From: Carettochelys insculpta
Taxonomy: Eukaryota; Chordata; Testudines; Carettochelyidae
Assembly (NCBI RefSeq): GCF_033958435.1
Contig: NC_134137.1
Coordinates: forward strand, 241,846,501 to 241,910,500
Length of the DNA: 64,000 nt
Reading direction: 5' to 3'
This document shows, piece after piece, positions 35,764 through 46,439 of the stretch (positions are counted from its first letter, which is position 1; every line of letters begins with the position of its first letter). The position numbers and the translations under genes were made by a program. The notes under the pieces were generated by a model. That model made no database searches and was not told the DNA's origin. It worked only from the letters and a program-made list of their open reading frames with translations.

Positions 35764-36148
35764 CTTATGTGTTGTACAATTTTTATAGCAGTGCCAGGCC
35801 CTTGCAGGGGTCCAGGGAGGCCCATGCCATTTCCAATTTTGAGGCCCATAGCCATAATAAAAATAAAAAATGAAAACAAAATAAGGCACAAAAAGTGACA
35901 TAATTTGACTATTTTTTATTTAACAAATGCTTTTCTAGCCTTTTCCTGTGAAAATGCACTTATTGAGGGATGCACCTAAAAACAAGTTGCATAAATTATC
36001 AAATGCCAAAAAATTAATAAGTGTTTAAATCTGCAGCCTCCTGTGAGCTTGAGGAGAAGGCCAAAAGGCCCTCCTGCACTTCTGTCCCCACCTCACCCCA
36101 CCCCATATTTGGCCCTGGCAGCATCCACACCCTGCTTTTCACCCACAC
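35764..36148. other. Unassigned, partly repeat-like
   Basis: No coding sequence. The stretch GCAGGGGTCCAGGGAGGCCC at about 35805 looks like part of a dispersed repeat that I cannot name. Confidence 0.4.
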
Positions 36149-36160
36149 ACATTTAGTTAA

Positions 36161-37422
36161 TGCTACTAACTGACAGATTAAGATCGCAGATAGAAGAGCA
36201 TATAAAAGACGAGCAAGCAGGGTTCAGAAAAGATAGAAGTACCATACAACAGATATTGGCAGTAAGACTAATAGTGGAGAAAGCTCAACAAAAGAACAAA
36301 AACGTATACACTTGCTTTGTCGATTTTTTCAAAAGGCGTTTGACCGTATAGATCAGAAAGTGACTTGGGCAGTGTTGGAGTCATACAGAGTGGATAGCAG
36401 ACTAACACGGATGTTGAAAGATATCAATGATAATGCGGAGGCAGCGGTGAGAACATGCATGGAGTTGGGAAGTTGGTTTAAAACAAGTAGAGGTATGAGA
36501 CAAGGAGATCCAATAACACCAAGTATCTTCATCGCACATCTGGAGAGAGTGATGGACAAGATCCAGTAAGAGGTAGAAGGGATATCTGTGCACGGGAAAA
36601 GAATTAACAACTTGAAGTTCATGAATGATATAGTTATCATTGAGGAAGATGAGGAGAAGCTAGCAAAAACGGTGCAGGTGTTAAAAGAAGAAGGGAAGAG
36701 GTACAGACTGATTATGAACATTGATAAAACAAAAACAATGGTATTTGGAGATAAGGAAATAGGAAGGAAGATCAGTGTGGATGGTATTGAACTAGAAAAT
36801 GTAGGGAAGTTCACATATCTGGGGAGCAACATAAAGTACGATCTAGACTGTAAGAAGGAAATAGCTACTAGAATAGTGAAAGCAAGAGCGAGTTTGAAGG
36901 CGATGGATAAGATCTGGAAAAGCAAAGTAATTAGCTTAACAATGAAGCTGGGCATCTTGAAAACGTGTGTATTCAGCAGCGTGTTGTATGGATGTGAGAC
37001 ATGGGTGATAACAAAAGATTCGAAAAGAAGAATACTGGCATTCAAAAGGAGTTGTTATAGAAAGATTCTGAGAAGAGGATGGATGCAGAAGGTCACCAAT
37101 GAGGAATTATATAGGAAGATACAGCCAAAAGAGAACCTGCTGCAGAAGGTTATAAAATGGAAGCTACAACTATTTGGACATATTTGCAGAATGAACGACG
37201 AACGAAAAATCAAGACCCTAGTATTCGGTGTTCTGGATGGTTCGAATAGGAGAGACAGACCCCACAGAGAATGGTAGATGATGTAGTAGATTGGTGTGGA
37301 GCTAGTCTACAGAAATGAAGCCACTCTGCACTGGACAGGGAAATATGGAAGGAAATAGTGAGAAAGGCATCAGACACCAATGGGTGCTGAGCCCATGGTT
37401 ATTGATGATGATGATGATGACG
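36161..37422 (+). mobile_element. 5'-truncated RTE-like LINE (copy 2) with 12-bp target duplication
   Basis: Frames at 36160-36351, 36312-36569 and 36588-37277 together encode reverse transcriptase: DEQAGFRKDRSTIQQ, a KAFDRID motif, a GMRQGDPITPSIF motif, then the catalytic box. The catalytic box reads FMND (AATGAT at 36624-36629) instead of F-x-D-D, so the first active-site Asp is lost. The C-terminus has CETWVITKDSKRR and GHICRMND, and the element ends in a GAT-rich tail at 37402-37422. Identical 12-bp flanks (ACATTTAGTTAA) at 36149-36160 and 37423-37434 define both ends. It is 5' truncated and frameshifted, so inactive. Confidence 0.85.
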
Positions 37423-37434
37423 ACATTTAGTTAA

Positions 37435-38321
37435 CATTGAGCCAACTGAAATCCATAGGTATTTCTAAGATAGCTGTAAGCATTACTTTAAAGATAAGCT
37501 ACTAGCTCTGCTTATTAGTGAGTGTTTATTTTCTGATCTAAAGAATACTGAAGAATACATATTAAAAAAACTTTAAAGATTATATATTACTTGCCATTTA
37601 AAGCTTACTACCAGTTATGAGCAGTACAACGCATAAATAATGTTGCATGGCAACGTTGGATCCCAAGAAGATGGTTAAAAAGACACTGCATCTTGGAGAG
37701 TAGCTTTAACAGTGTGCTTGTAAAAGAATATTAAAACAGCTTAATAGAGAAGGGAAACGCTCACCATCCCAAGTCATTTTAAAATGAATTTACTACATAC
37801 AATCTTAGAAAGAACATTTCTGCAGTAGAAAAACAGGGCATAAAATCAGATGAAGTTATGAAAAATAGAACAGCCAATGCACTCAGTTGAAGCAAAGACC
37901 TTTGGAATTAAGGACTGCTAAAGGGTGCAGCCAGTATAGTCACCAAGGGGTAGTGTACATGTTTGTCTCCTTTCCAGCTCAGGTATTTATGGCACGATTG
38001 TACATTGGGTTCTACATGATACTTATGGTCAAGCACTCACAGCTTCACTGATGTTTCAAAGCAGAGAAGACTTATTACAGTTAATAACTGGAAGAAATCA
38101 ATAGCACACTGTTTATCTTTTGATAAAAGCCAGGTTATAATTGTGTGTAATGATGATTCAACATCTGTTGGTCTTCAAGAAAAGAACATGTGAAGAGAGA
38201 AACCTCAGGAATAAGGAATCAAGCTGGGATTGTGGACTTGTGTAACTGTGTCAGACTAAATACAACAATTAACTCCATTAGCAGTTTCACCCCAGTAGTG
38301 CCACTAACTGAGGAACCTATC
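37435..38321. other. Unassigned sequence
   Basis: No recognised feature. Confidence 0.5.
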
Positions 38322-38324
38322 TGA

Positions 38325-38578
38325 GGCTGGGTCTATACTAGCCGCAGAAGATCAAATGCTTAGGTTCGATCTTCCAGTGTGCCATTTTGCGCATGCATGA
38401 AATGGCGTGTTCCAGGGTCAATGTTAACCCCAGAACTCCTTACAAGCCACAAGGTTTAAGGAATGCCAACGTGAGAAGCACTCCCATTGGCATTCTGCAG
38501 TGGGGACAGGGATGAATATCAATGGCTGTAAAATCCGATTTTTGGTATGCAATATTCAAGGTAAGTGTAGACCCAGCC
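38325..38578. mobile_element. Harbinger-type MITE with TGA target duplication
   Basis: A 254-bp non-coding element. Its ends are GGCTGGGTCTATACT on the left and, reverse-complemented, GGCTGGGTCTACACT on the right, nearly perfect inverted repeats. TGA flanks both sides (38322-38324 and 38579-38581). Confidence 0.8.
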
Positions 38579-38688
38579 TGAGGGAAGGCAGTGCTCCTGA
38601 TTCAGGATGGATGGGTAATAGAATGCATGGAGGATGCCTTCTATCACTAAGTCCCATCCCTCAATGCCTTTCTACCGTGCCTTTCCAA

Positions 38689-38918
38689 GTATGAGAGGGG
38701 TAGCTGTGTTAGTCTGTATCTGTGAAAACAATGAGAAGTCCTGTGGCACTTTCCAGACTAACAGATTTTTTGGAACATAAGCTTTCATGGGCAAAGACCT
38801 GCTTTCATCAAACACATGGCAATGACATGCATCTGACAAAGTAGGTCTTTGCCCACAAAAGCTTATGCTCCAAAATATCTGTTAGTCTGTAAAGTGCTAC
38901 AGGACTCCTCATTGTTCA
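38689..38918. mobile_element. Fold-back repeat with 11-bp flanking direct repeat
   Basis: The left arm (GGGTAGCTGTGTTAGTCTGT, then GTCCTGTGGCACTTTCCAGA and AAGCTTTCATGGGC) is mirrored by the right arm (AAGCTTATGCTCC, then TAAAGTGCTACAGGACTCC). TGCCTTTCCAA occurs on both sides, at 38678-38688 and 38919-38929. I recognise this as a very common turtle and crocodilian repeat. Its class is unclear to me: an 11-bp duplication is longer than the 8 bp of hAT elements, and inverted copies are also typical of Penelope-like elements. Confidence 0.65.
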
Positions 38919-39042
38919 TGCCTTTCCAAATGCTCAGTGTCTTTACAACAGTCTTTTTGTGAGTAACTAGTAGCAGAATGCATGCTTTGCACCTTGCAGG
39001 TTCCCTTGGGCAATGTGTACACAACAGCCTTGTTTCAAAGTA

Positions 39043-39478
39043 GGCTATATGTCTATGGGTACAGTACAGTACTCTGTCGACAGAAGTCACTGTTGGAATA
39101 GATTTCCTGACAAAAGAGATTGGCTTTTGTGTGTGGGTGATCTGAAGAGCTCTCAGCTCTCTTAACAGAGTAGCAGACTGCACGGCTGCTCTCTCCACAA
39201 AACAGGCACCCTAAGCACAGCACACGGGACTGCCTGTTGTTCTGAATGCTCTGTCTGTGGAGAGAAGGCCCCCTCAGAGCATCCACACAGCTTTTTCGTT
39301 GACAGAATCTGTCAACAGCAGAGTTATGCCTTGTGCTGAATGGCAGAATGCTGCCAAAGAAAAGTGCTGAGTTTTACTGGCAAACTGTGAACGAAATACA
39401 TTTGTGTGTGGACATTCCACCAGTTTTGTCGACAAAACTAGGGTTTTATTGGCAAAACTTGGTAGCGTAACTGTAGCC
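39043..39478. mobile_element. MITE with GTCGACAG / GTTGACAG interior
   Basis: It begins GGCTATATGTCTATGGG and ends GTAACTGTAGCC. The interior has CTGTCGACAGAAG, GTTGACAGAATCTGTCAACAG and TTTTGTCGACAAAAC, shared with the elements at 29254-29580 and 53977-54167. No coding sequence; the flanking duplication is not clear. Confidence 0.6.
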
Positions 39479-39587
39479 TTCCAGAAGAGCTGTTCCGAAA
39501 TAGCTTATTTCCAAATAACGCTGCTACCCACAAAAATGTATTTCAAAATTCCTCTCAGATATTTAGAAATATGGTGTCTACACACAC
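39479..39587. mobile_element. Older MITE, left part (interrupted by Harbinger)
   Basis: GTTCCGAAATAGCTTATTTCC-like blocks and GGTGTCTACACA match the MITE type at 26642-27087. The sequence resumes at about 43432 after the inserted 3.8-kb Harbinger element. Confidence 0.6.
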
Positions 39588-40301
39588 AGGCCATGTCCAC
39601 ACATGAACTATCTTCCAGAAGACAGCTTCTGGAGGATCCCCTTCCGGAAGATCACATCTACACATAAAATGCAGTTCGAAAGAGCCTCCCCTCCTTCCAG
39701 AAGAAGGCATCTACACATGCATGGGCTCTCCTCTGGAAGAACAGGGCAGGAAATGCCGTGGATAGGGTCATATGGCCAGAGAGCTCTTTCGGGGCTGCTG
39801 AGCATGCAGTGCATTAAAGGACCCTTCCCTGCACAAGCTGCTGAGGCCTGCCATTCTGCTCACAGCAAGGCTGAGTTTGTCCCTACTCCTGAGCTCCCCA
39901 GCCACCAGTCACGAAACCCCCACAGCTGCAGACCCGCAGTGTTGCCCTAACGCGGATGCTGGCCATTCTCCTAGCCACCCTCCTCGGCCTCCTGTGGTGC
40001 AGGAGACCCAGGCCCATGAGTTCCAAGCCACCACTGCTTCTACTGTCGGGTAGCAATTTGGGATGGGCAAGTCCACTTTTGGGGTCTCGAGGTGAGCCAT
40101 GCTCTGAGCACTGGCCTGGCTCAGGGAGTGGGGAGGGGGCTGTTGGGCAAGGGAGACCCTTGAGGACTGGTGGGGTGAGGACTTGGACCAGGGGGCAGGG
40201 AGGCCTAGCCCCAGGAAACTTATGCAGAGCTGCTCCTGGAGGGGCTGGAGGGCCCTGTAGGGAGGGAGGGGGAAGGGGCACCGCTGTGCACACCCACGAA
40301 T

Positions 40302-40975
40302 GTGCTCGCTCTCAGTCCCTTGCAGGTCATGAAAACCATAAATGTCATGCTGGTGCGGAGGCTTGTGCGCATCAGGGACCTGGGCACTGTTGTCGAGGGC
40401 TCCACCAAGCTTGCGTTCCCCCAGTGCTTAGGAGTGGTTGATGGGATGCACATTCCCATTAGGTCCCCAGACCACAGCACCGACCACTAGGTGAACCTCA
40501 ATGGGTCCTGTTCCGTCCTGCTTCAGGCAGTGGTGGACTCTCATGGGCAGTTCACTGACTTGTATGTGGGCTGGCTGGGCTGGGCACACGATGTGCATGT
40601 CCTTTGCAACTCCACCCTATACCACTGGATGGAGGCTGGCACCTATATCCCCCAGCGCGAGTGCACCACTGGGGACATTGCTATGCCTCTCTGCCTTGTG
40701 AGTAACCCAGCCTACCCCTTGCAGCCCTGGTTTATATCGACATACATGGGCCACCTCACCCCTCGCAGGAGCTCACACGGGCCCGGTAGCCTGTGGAGTG
40801 TGCCTTTGGCTGCTTGAAGACAAAGTGTAGAGGCTGCCTCACATACCTCGATGTAGGGGTGGAGAACGTCCCCCAGGTCATGGGCACCTGCTGCACCCTC
40901 CACAACCTCACTGGGGCATGTGAGGAGACCCTTCCCCGGGTGGAAGGCCGAGGCTACCCCTGGATATGAGCACCC
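40302..40975 (+). pseudogene. Harbinger DDE transposase (HARBI1-like), decayed
   Basis: The frame from 40302 reads MLVRRLVRI, then FPQCLGVVDGMHIPI, with catalytic Asp 1 at 40440-40442. After one in-frame stop at 40488-40490 it continues with SVLLQAVVDSHGQFTDLY and GWAHDVHVL, with Asp 2 at 40590-40592, then AYPLQPW. A frameshift near 40760 moves the end to another frame, which reads VECAFGCLK with the catalytic Glu at 40796-40798, then YLDVGVENVPQVMGTCC and LHNL. All three catalytic residues are therefore preserved in the DNA, unlike the copy at 23440-24145. The N-terminal region is missing or unrecognisable upstream of 40302. It cannot make a functional enzyme as it stands. Confidence 0.8.
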
Positions 40976-42449
40976 TGCTGTAGCCCCCAACTTGGCAGCT
41001 CAACTCTGATGGGATCCACATCCGGGAGGCATTTGCGCACAGGGAGCACTGACCCTCACTCAAGCCCTGCACAGGTCCCCCTTCCACCCCTCACTGCCCC
41101 CCTTCAATAATCAGGGCACAGGGGTTGGAAACTGTTAAACTCTATCAGCCAGAACTTGCAAACAGTAAACAACATTTTTTAACAAATAACTAGAAAACAA
41201 AAAACGTATATGTTTGAACTGAAACCTGTACAACTATTTACATGGGAGGGTGTCAGGCAACAGGGGCAAACCAGCTTGGGTAGGGACAGGGACAGGGATG
41301 GAGGGGATCCTACTCAAGGGATGGTGTGCAGGGCATGAGCCCCAGTACCTGTAGAAACCTCTCCTGCCCTGGGTGCATGGTCCCTATTGGGGCACTGATG
41401 GAGCCAGGAGTGTGGGGAGGTAGCCGTGGGTGACCATGGGCTGGGCCTCAGTGGAGGGGCATAGGGAGTTGAGGAGGAGGGTTCACGGGATGGAGGGCCC
41501 ATCATGGCCATGAGCCAGGCCTGAGGCTCCTGAGGGAAGCCTCAGAAAGGCCCGGGGAAGTAGGGCAGCTAGGGCTTCAGGGGCAGAAGCAGCTGAGGGG
41601 TGGGGACAGGAGGCTGTGGGGGCAGCTCCATGAGGGCCCTGCACACTGTGTGGAGCATCCCTACAACCTTCCCCCCAGTGTGTCCCACAGGCAGTTATGT
41701 TTGGCCTCATCCAGGGCCAGCTGCCTCTCAGCCAGTGTATTCCGGTGCCAGAGGGCAGTTGTATAGGCTGTGTCCTCCTCACTGTGGCCCTAGTGTCAAG
41801 CCCTCCAGATGTGTGGCTGCTGGACCACAGGTGCCGGGGCTGGTCCAGCCTGGCCTGGCTGCAGGACTAGTGTGCCTGTGGCGTGGATGGGGCTGGCAAG
41901 CCCCAGGCTCTTCATCCAGCTCTCCCAACCCTTGAATGGAGCTAGTGTGAGATGGGGAGGGAGAAGGAGGGGGTTCAAAACTACATCCTGGCCGTGGGTG
42001 CCAAGCCCCCACCTCCCATGGGCAGCTACTCCCACCTCAGACCCAAGGGACCAGAGTAGTGTCCTATGTTCTCGGCATGCTGTCCCATGCGGCGCATCAC
42101 CTTGGCAATGTTGCTGCCTATGGTGGGCCCCCCAGGAACAGGGCAGTGTGGTGTTCGGACATGGGGGTTCCACATGGACTGGGCAAAGCCGTGCTCCCTG
42201 AGGTCCCCCCAGCACATGCATGCAGCTTGCTGGCCTCTCCACAGAGGAGGGTGCCATGTGTCACCTGCTGGCGTGGCCATGGCCCTGGAGTGCATTCCGG
42301 GGTGAGGCGTCTGGGGTTGGACAGTTACATGAGGTCCCAGGTGTGCCCCCCCGGGGGGACACGCCATGGCACGCCCTTACCTGAGGTGGCCTCACAAAGG
42401 TTCGTGATGCCTGGCTGGAAGTGGCTTGGCTGCTGGAGGTGCTGGGCAG

Positions 42450-42992
42450 CTAGATTACGAGGGAGCCCTCTGAGGATTTGTCCCAAGATGGGACCTTGAT
42501 GTCCGGGAGGCTGGGCTGTCTGGCAGGTCTGGGCTGTTCTTTTGCTGGACCTGCTTCCCCCTCTGGTGCAGCAGTGGATGTGTCAATAGTGGTGCAGGGT
42601 GGAGAAGTGTTGTCCTCCACCAGTAAGTTCCAAAGCTCCCTGAAGTAGGGACAGCTGGCTGGGGCCCAGCCGGACTGGCAGGCACTATCCCAGGCCCTCA
42701 TGTAGCCCTGCCTCCACTCTCTAATTTTCCACTGGACCAGCTCGGGGCTCTGAGCAGGGTGGCCTCAGGCAGCCAGCACATTTGCGAGGTGCACAAAGGC
42801 GGAGGTGTTCCTACCGTGCCTTGCAGAGTCCCACAGCACTTCTTCATCCCGCCAGAGACCCAGGAGGTCCTGGAGCTCCAGCTCCATCCATGATGGCCCC
42901 TTCTTTTTGTGGCCCATTTGGGGTCCTGGCTGCCCTGGGTTGGCTCCCTGAGCGTGCCTGCCGGGGGCGTGGAGTGGCTGGCTGCTGGCCAT
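42450..42992 (-). pseudogene. Myb/SANT-like (trihelix) partner gene of Harbinger, decayed
   Basis: On the minus strand one frame runs from 42992 to 42450 with a single stop at 42765-42767. It reads WMELELQDLLGLWRDEEVL, then RNTSAFVHLANVL, then WKIREWRQGYMRAWDSA and CPYFRELWNLL. The spacing of tryptophans and the closing PYFREL motif fit the trihelix Myb/SANT-like domain that partners Harbinger transposases and helps bring them to DNA and into the nucleus. Further minus-strand sequence down to about 41300 may be its C-terminal part but is broken across frames. Confidence 0.65.
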
Positions 42993-43431
42993 CCATCAGG
43001 CTCTGTTCTCTGAGGGGGTGGCTGTGAAGTGTGAGCTGCAGCCCTGCATGTGCTGCCTGTCTCCACACTCACAGCTCCCTGCCATGTGGTCTCTGGGTCC
43101 TTCGGCTTTAAAAGCACCTGGAGCCGGGGAGCATAGAGCCCCGCTGGGGCTGCCTGGAGTGTCTCCGTGCACCTGCTGGCTGCTGCCAGGATGGATTACT
43201 CTTCTGGAAGAAGGGGCTGGGGAGTGTCTAGACGTGTTTTCTCTGGGAAAGTCTTATGGACGAAGACATGCTTCCTGATTTGGGAGCAGAGTACAGAATC
43301 TGGAAGGGGGTAGCACATTCTTCTGGATTCCTTCCAGAAGAGTACCTGTAATGTGTAGACATGCCACAGATCTACCAGAAGAAGCCAGTGCTCTGCTGGA
43401 AAATCATGCATGTATAGACATGGCCAAAGAG

Positions 43432-43665
43432 CCTATTTTGAATGGGACCCATGGGATGCACTATGGCTTATTTCGAGATAGACTCTATTCCCTGTCTTAA
43501 AAGCACTTGTTTTGAAACAGCTGTTTGAAATAGGCACTCTTGTGAAATGAGGCTTACCAATTTTGAAATAATTCAACCACTATTTTGAAATTATTTGAAG
43601 CAGCGGTTGTGTTGTGTAGACACTTGGAAGTAATGGCTGTAATTTCAAAATAACTCTGCTGCGTA
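43432..43665. mobile_element. Older MITE, right part (interrupted by Harbinger)
   Basis: CCTATTTTGAATGGG, ATTTTGAAATAATTC and GCGGTTGTGTTGTGTAG follow the same order as in 26950-27078, so this is the continuation of the MITE broken at 39587. Confidence 0.6.
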
Positions 43666-46439
43666 GACCCGTTGTTGCTGGCCACAGCTTGCGAAACACA
43701 GCCAAAGAAGCAATTCACACTCATGGGGTCTGTGCTGCTCTTTTTCAAATCCACACTTGAGAGCAGTACGTAACTAATATTCCAGGAAGAACTGAGAAGT
43801 TACTCTTATAGCTCTCTTCCCACCCAACCCCTACACAAAATCTGCCCAGAAATTATTACTTCATGGCGTCAGGAAATAAGGCACAAAGGAAAGATAAATA
43901 TTTTTCTCCTTGTTTGCTGCATAACAGAAGTCTCACTTACCAGAAGGAGACATGGTGTATCTCAAAATCTATAAACTCAAGAATATAAGCATAATACTAT
44001 GAGCCTCTCAATGACTTCTGTACAGTGTACAGTACAGCCTATTGTGTGGCATCTCACATTAGGCCTCATGTGCTCTCTACATACAACATAGTGCTGTCAT
44101 AGAATTCATTTGTAAGAGTGTTGTGTGAAGTGTCAAATGAAAGCTGGTGACATGTCGGTCATTAATATCACTACAGAACCAGTTGCAGCTCAGCTTGCAA
44201 GCAGAAGCTGAAGGAAGCTCTAGACAGAAACTTGTTATAATACACATGCAAAGTATGGGTAGGGCTCTTTGCTGGCCAGGGAAGGAGCCCTGTGGCAGGG
44301 TGGGGACCAGGCCCAGGCCCAGGCCCAGGCCCAGGCTGGCTGGTGGAGGGGCTGGCATGGTGAAGGGTGGCTCTAGCAGAGGACAGGGCTGGGATCTGTG
44401 CTGGCTGGGGGAGGGGCTGTGGCTGGCACAATGCGGGCAGGGAGGTGCAGTGGGGGGTCAGAGCAGGTCCCATGCTGGCCAGGGTTGCAGGGGTTGAACA
44501 TTGTAGAATTGTGCTTGGACAGATGGATGGATGGACACAGCAAAAATAATATCTATGATTGCATGATGTATGGATGAGGATATGTAGAGTCAGATATTGT
44601 TGAGGAAGATGTTTTCCTAATCTCAATCCTTTGGGCAGAGTTGATCAATATTCCTGTGTGTAGGACCAGGGTAGCTGACAGACTTGCTGGGGCCCTGGGC
44701 AAAGTGGTAAGTGCTCAGATCAGGGCCCATCAGAAGGGTCTGGGCCTTGGGCAGGCAGGGTCAGGCAGGATGCTAGCCTCAGCTAGCCAGCCTTCAGTGC
44801 TGCCAGGACAGTGCCATGGGGGGTTCTGGAAGCAATTTAAAGGGCCCAGGGCTTCCACCACTGCAGCAGCAGCAGCTGGGATCTTCAAGTCCTTATAAAT
44901 CACCGGCCCCTAGAGCAGGTGCCCCTTTTGCCCTACTAAACCACATTGGTGGCCCTGTCTAGGACAAACTTGCTTGTCTCTTTGTCTGTATTTCTAATGT
45001 AAATTGCTCAGGATGAGAAAGAAACAATGGGCTGCTCACTTTCGTCTGAGGCAAACACCAGTTTTTCAGGAACAATGGAGACAGTAGACCATCAGCACAC
45101 CTCCAGCAGTCACCATGAAGTCCTCCTGCCTCTTGAGACACAGACACTGAACTGTGTGGAACATAATGGCTATCTGTCACGTTGGTGGACAAAGTAGACA
45201 GTGCACTCTTTGTCTTTGAATGGTGGATCCACTAATACGTGGGAAGTTGCTGTAGGTAAAGAATTTCTTAGACTTCTTTCCAAGGCATTCAAAGGTGAAT
45301 AGGCATAGAGAATATCAAGTTCTGCTTTGTTATCCTGGTGTAATAATTCAGTAATTCCACTGATTTTTGGTGGATTTGCTCAGGAATGGCACTGGCTTAG
45401 CCATGAACAAAATTTGACTGCCTGTAGTATGTAGCCCTTCAGTGGGTGTCTGTTTCTTTTGTGGTGGGTATTACAAGCACTGTCTCCTCCTCTCATGCAA
45501 TATATAGGGTGAAAACTCACTACTTTTGGGGTAGGAGGTTAGCTTTATTTGCAAAGAAACTAGCACAATATAACAGAGTCCAGATCTAATCTCCATAGTG
45601 CTTCTTTGGGTTACTCCCTCATGGTTTGAAGTCCAGAGAGCTACTCCCACCTCTTTTAAATCTAGGGTAAAGTTTGCTAGAGTCCCCAGGTGGTGAGGGG
45701 TGTTTTATATTTCACTGTAAAAGTTATATTTAATCACAAAAATTAAAAAAAAAATCTACAGCCGAGTGATCAGAAAAACTGCTATGATGATGTCCAGAAA
45801 AATTGAGAGAATTGTGGAACATAAAATAAGAAAAAAAATCAACCATCTGGAATTCAGATGTTTTGGTGAAATGTTGTGTAATTTTCCCTTAGTTATAGCC
45901 CCAGTTTGGGAGTTGCCTAACTCCATAGTTGAACACTATAGATTCGATTTTATTTTTTCTATACGAGATGTTTTCTCATGAAACATATAAGCTGATAAAA
46001 CAACATCTTGGAAGCTGATATCTTACATACAATGTTTTGATTGCTCTTTCTTCCTTTTTTCTGGTACATTTTTGTTTTAAAATGGTCTCTAATAAACTAT
46101 ATATTCCTTTGTTTAAAAAGTGTTGTACAATAGATGCCTTTAGATTAGGGATTTCTTGGTGGAGGTGAAGAAGCAACTTGTGGTCTTTTAGAACAATTTT
46201 AGAATGATTTTCCCCAAGAGTTGCAATATGGGCTTAAAAGGATTTTTAAAACAGTGAGTAGCTGGTATACAGTACTGATGATCTGCCAAGCACACTGCAT
46301 AATGCAGTATAAATGCCTGGATTCCCCACTGCCATGTTGGTAGGTTCAGGAGATCCAAAGGCTGTGGGAGTACACACAGACAGAAAATCTGGAGTGGAGA
46401 TCCTAAGGGGGATAGCAGGGAGGATTCATCGAACCTGCT
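43666..46439. other. Unassigned sequence with G+C-rich repeat blocks
   Basis: Contains five GCCCAG units at 44308-44335 and a G+C-rich, repeat-like stretch at about 44660-44960 whose class I do not know. The open frames at 44.1-44.6 kb are products of the low-complexity sequence. No host exon is seen. Confidence 0.45.
44308..44335. repeat. GCCCAG hexanucleotide repeat
   Basis: About five tandem units. Confidence 0.9.

Larger units (their letters stand above)
39588..43428. mobile_element. PIF/Harbinger transposon carrying transposase and Myb/SANT-like gene
   Basis: A 3.84-kb element visibly richer in G and C than its surroundings. Left end GGCCATGTCCACACATG and right end (reverse complement) GGCCATGTCTATACATG form the terminal inverted repeats. 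Inside, a DDE transposase remnant runs on the plus strand and a Myb/SANT-like gene remnant on the minus strand, facing each other, with the two-gene make-up of autonomous Harbinger elements. Both genes carry stops or shifts. The 3-bp target duplication is not clear (flanks ACA and AAA if the ends are as given). Confidence 0.75.

Noticed and set aside
36353..37045. A 230-residue minus-strand open frame
   Set aside because: It lies entirely antisense to the reverse transcriptase of the RTE-like LINE. Its translation is a low-complexity shadow rich in Ile, Leu and Ser.
41300..43117. Many long overlapping open frames on both strands
   Set aside because: They result from high G+C content in the Harbinger element. 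Only the 42992-42450 minus frame has recognisable protein motifs.
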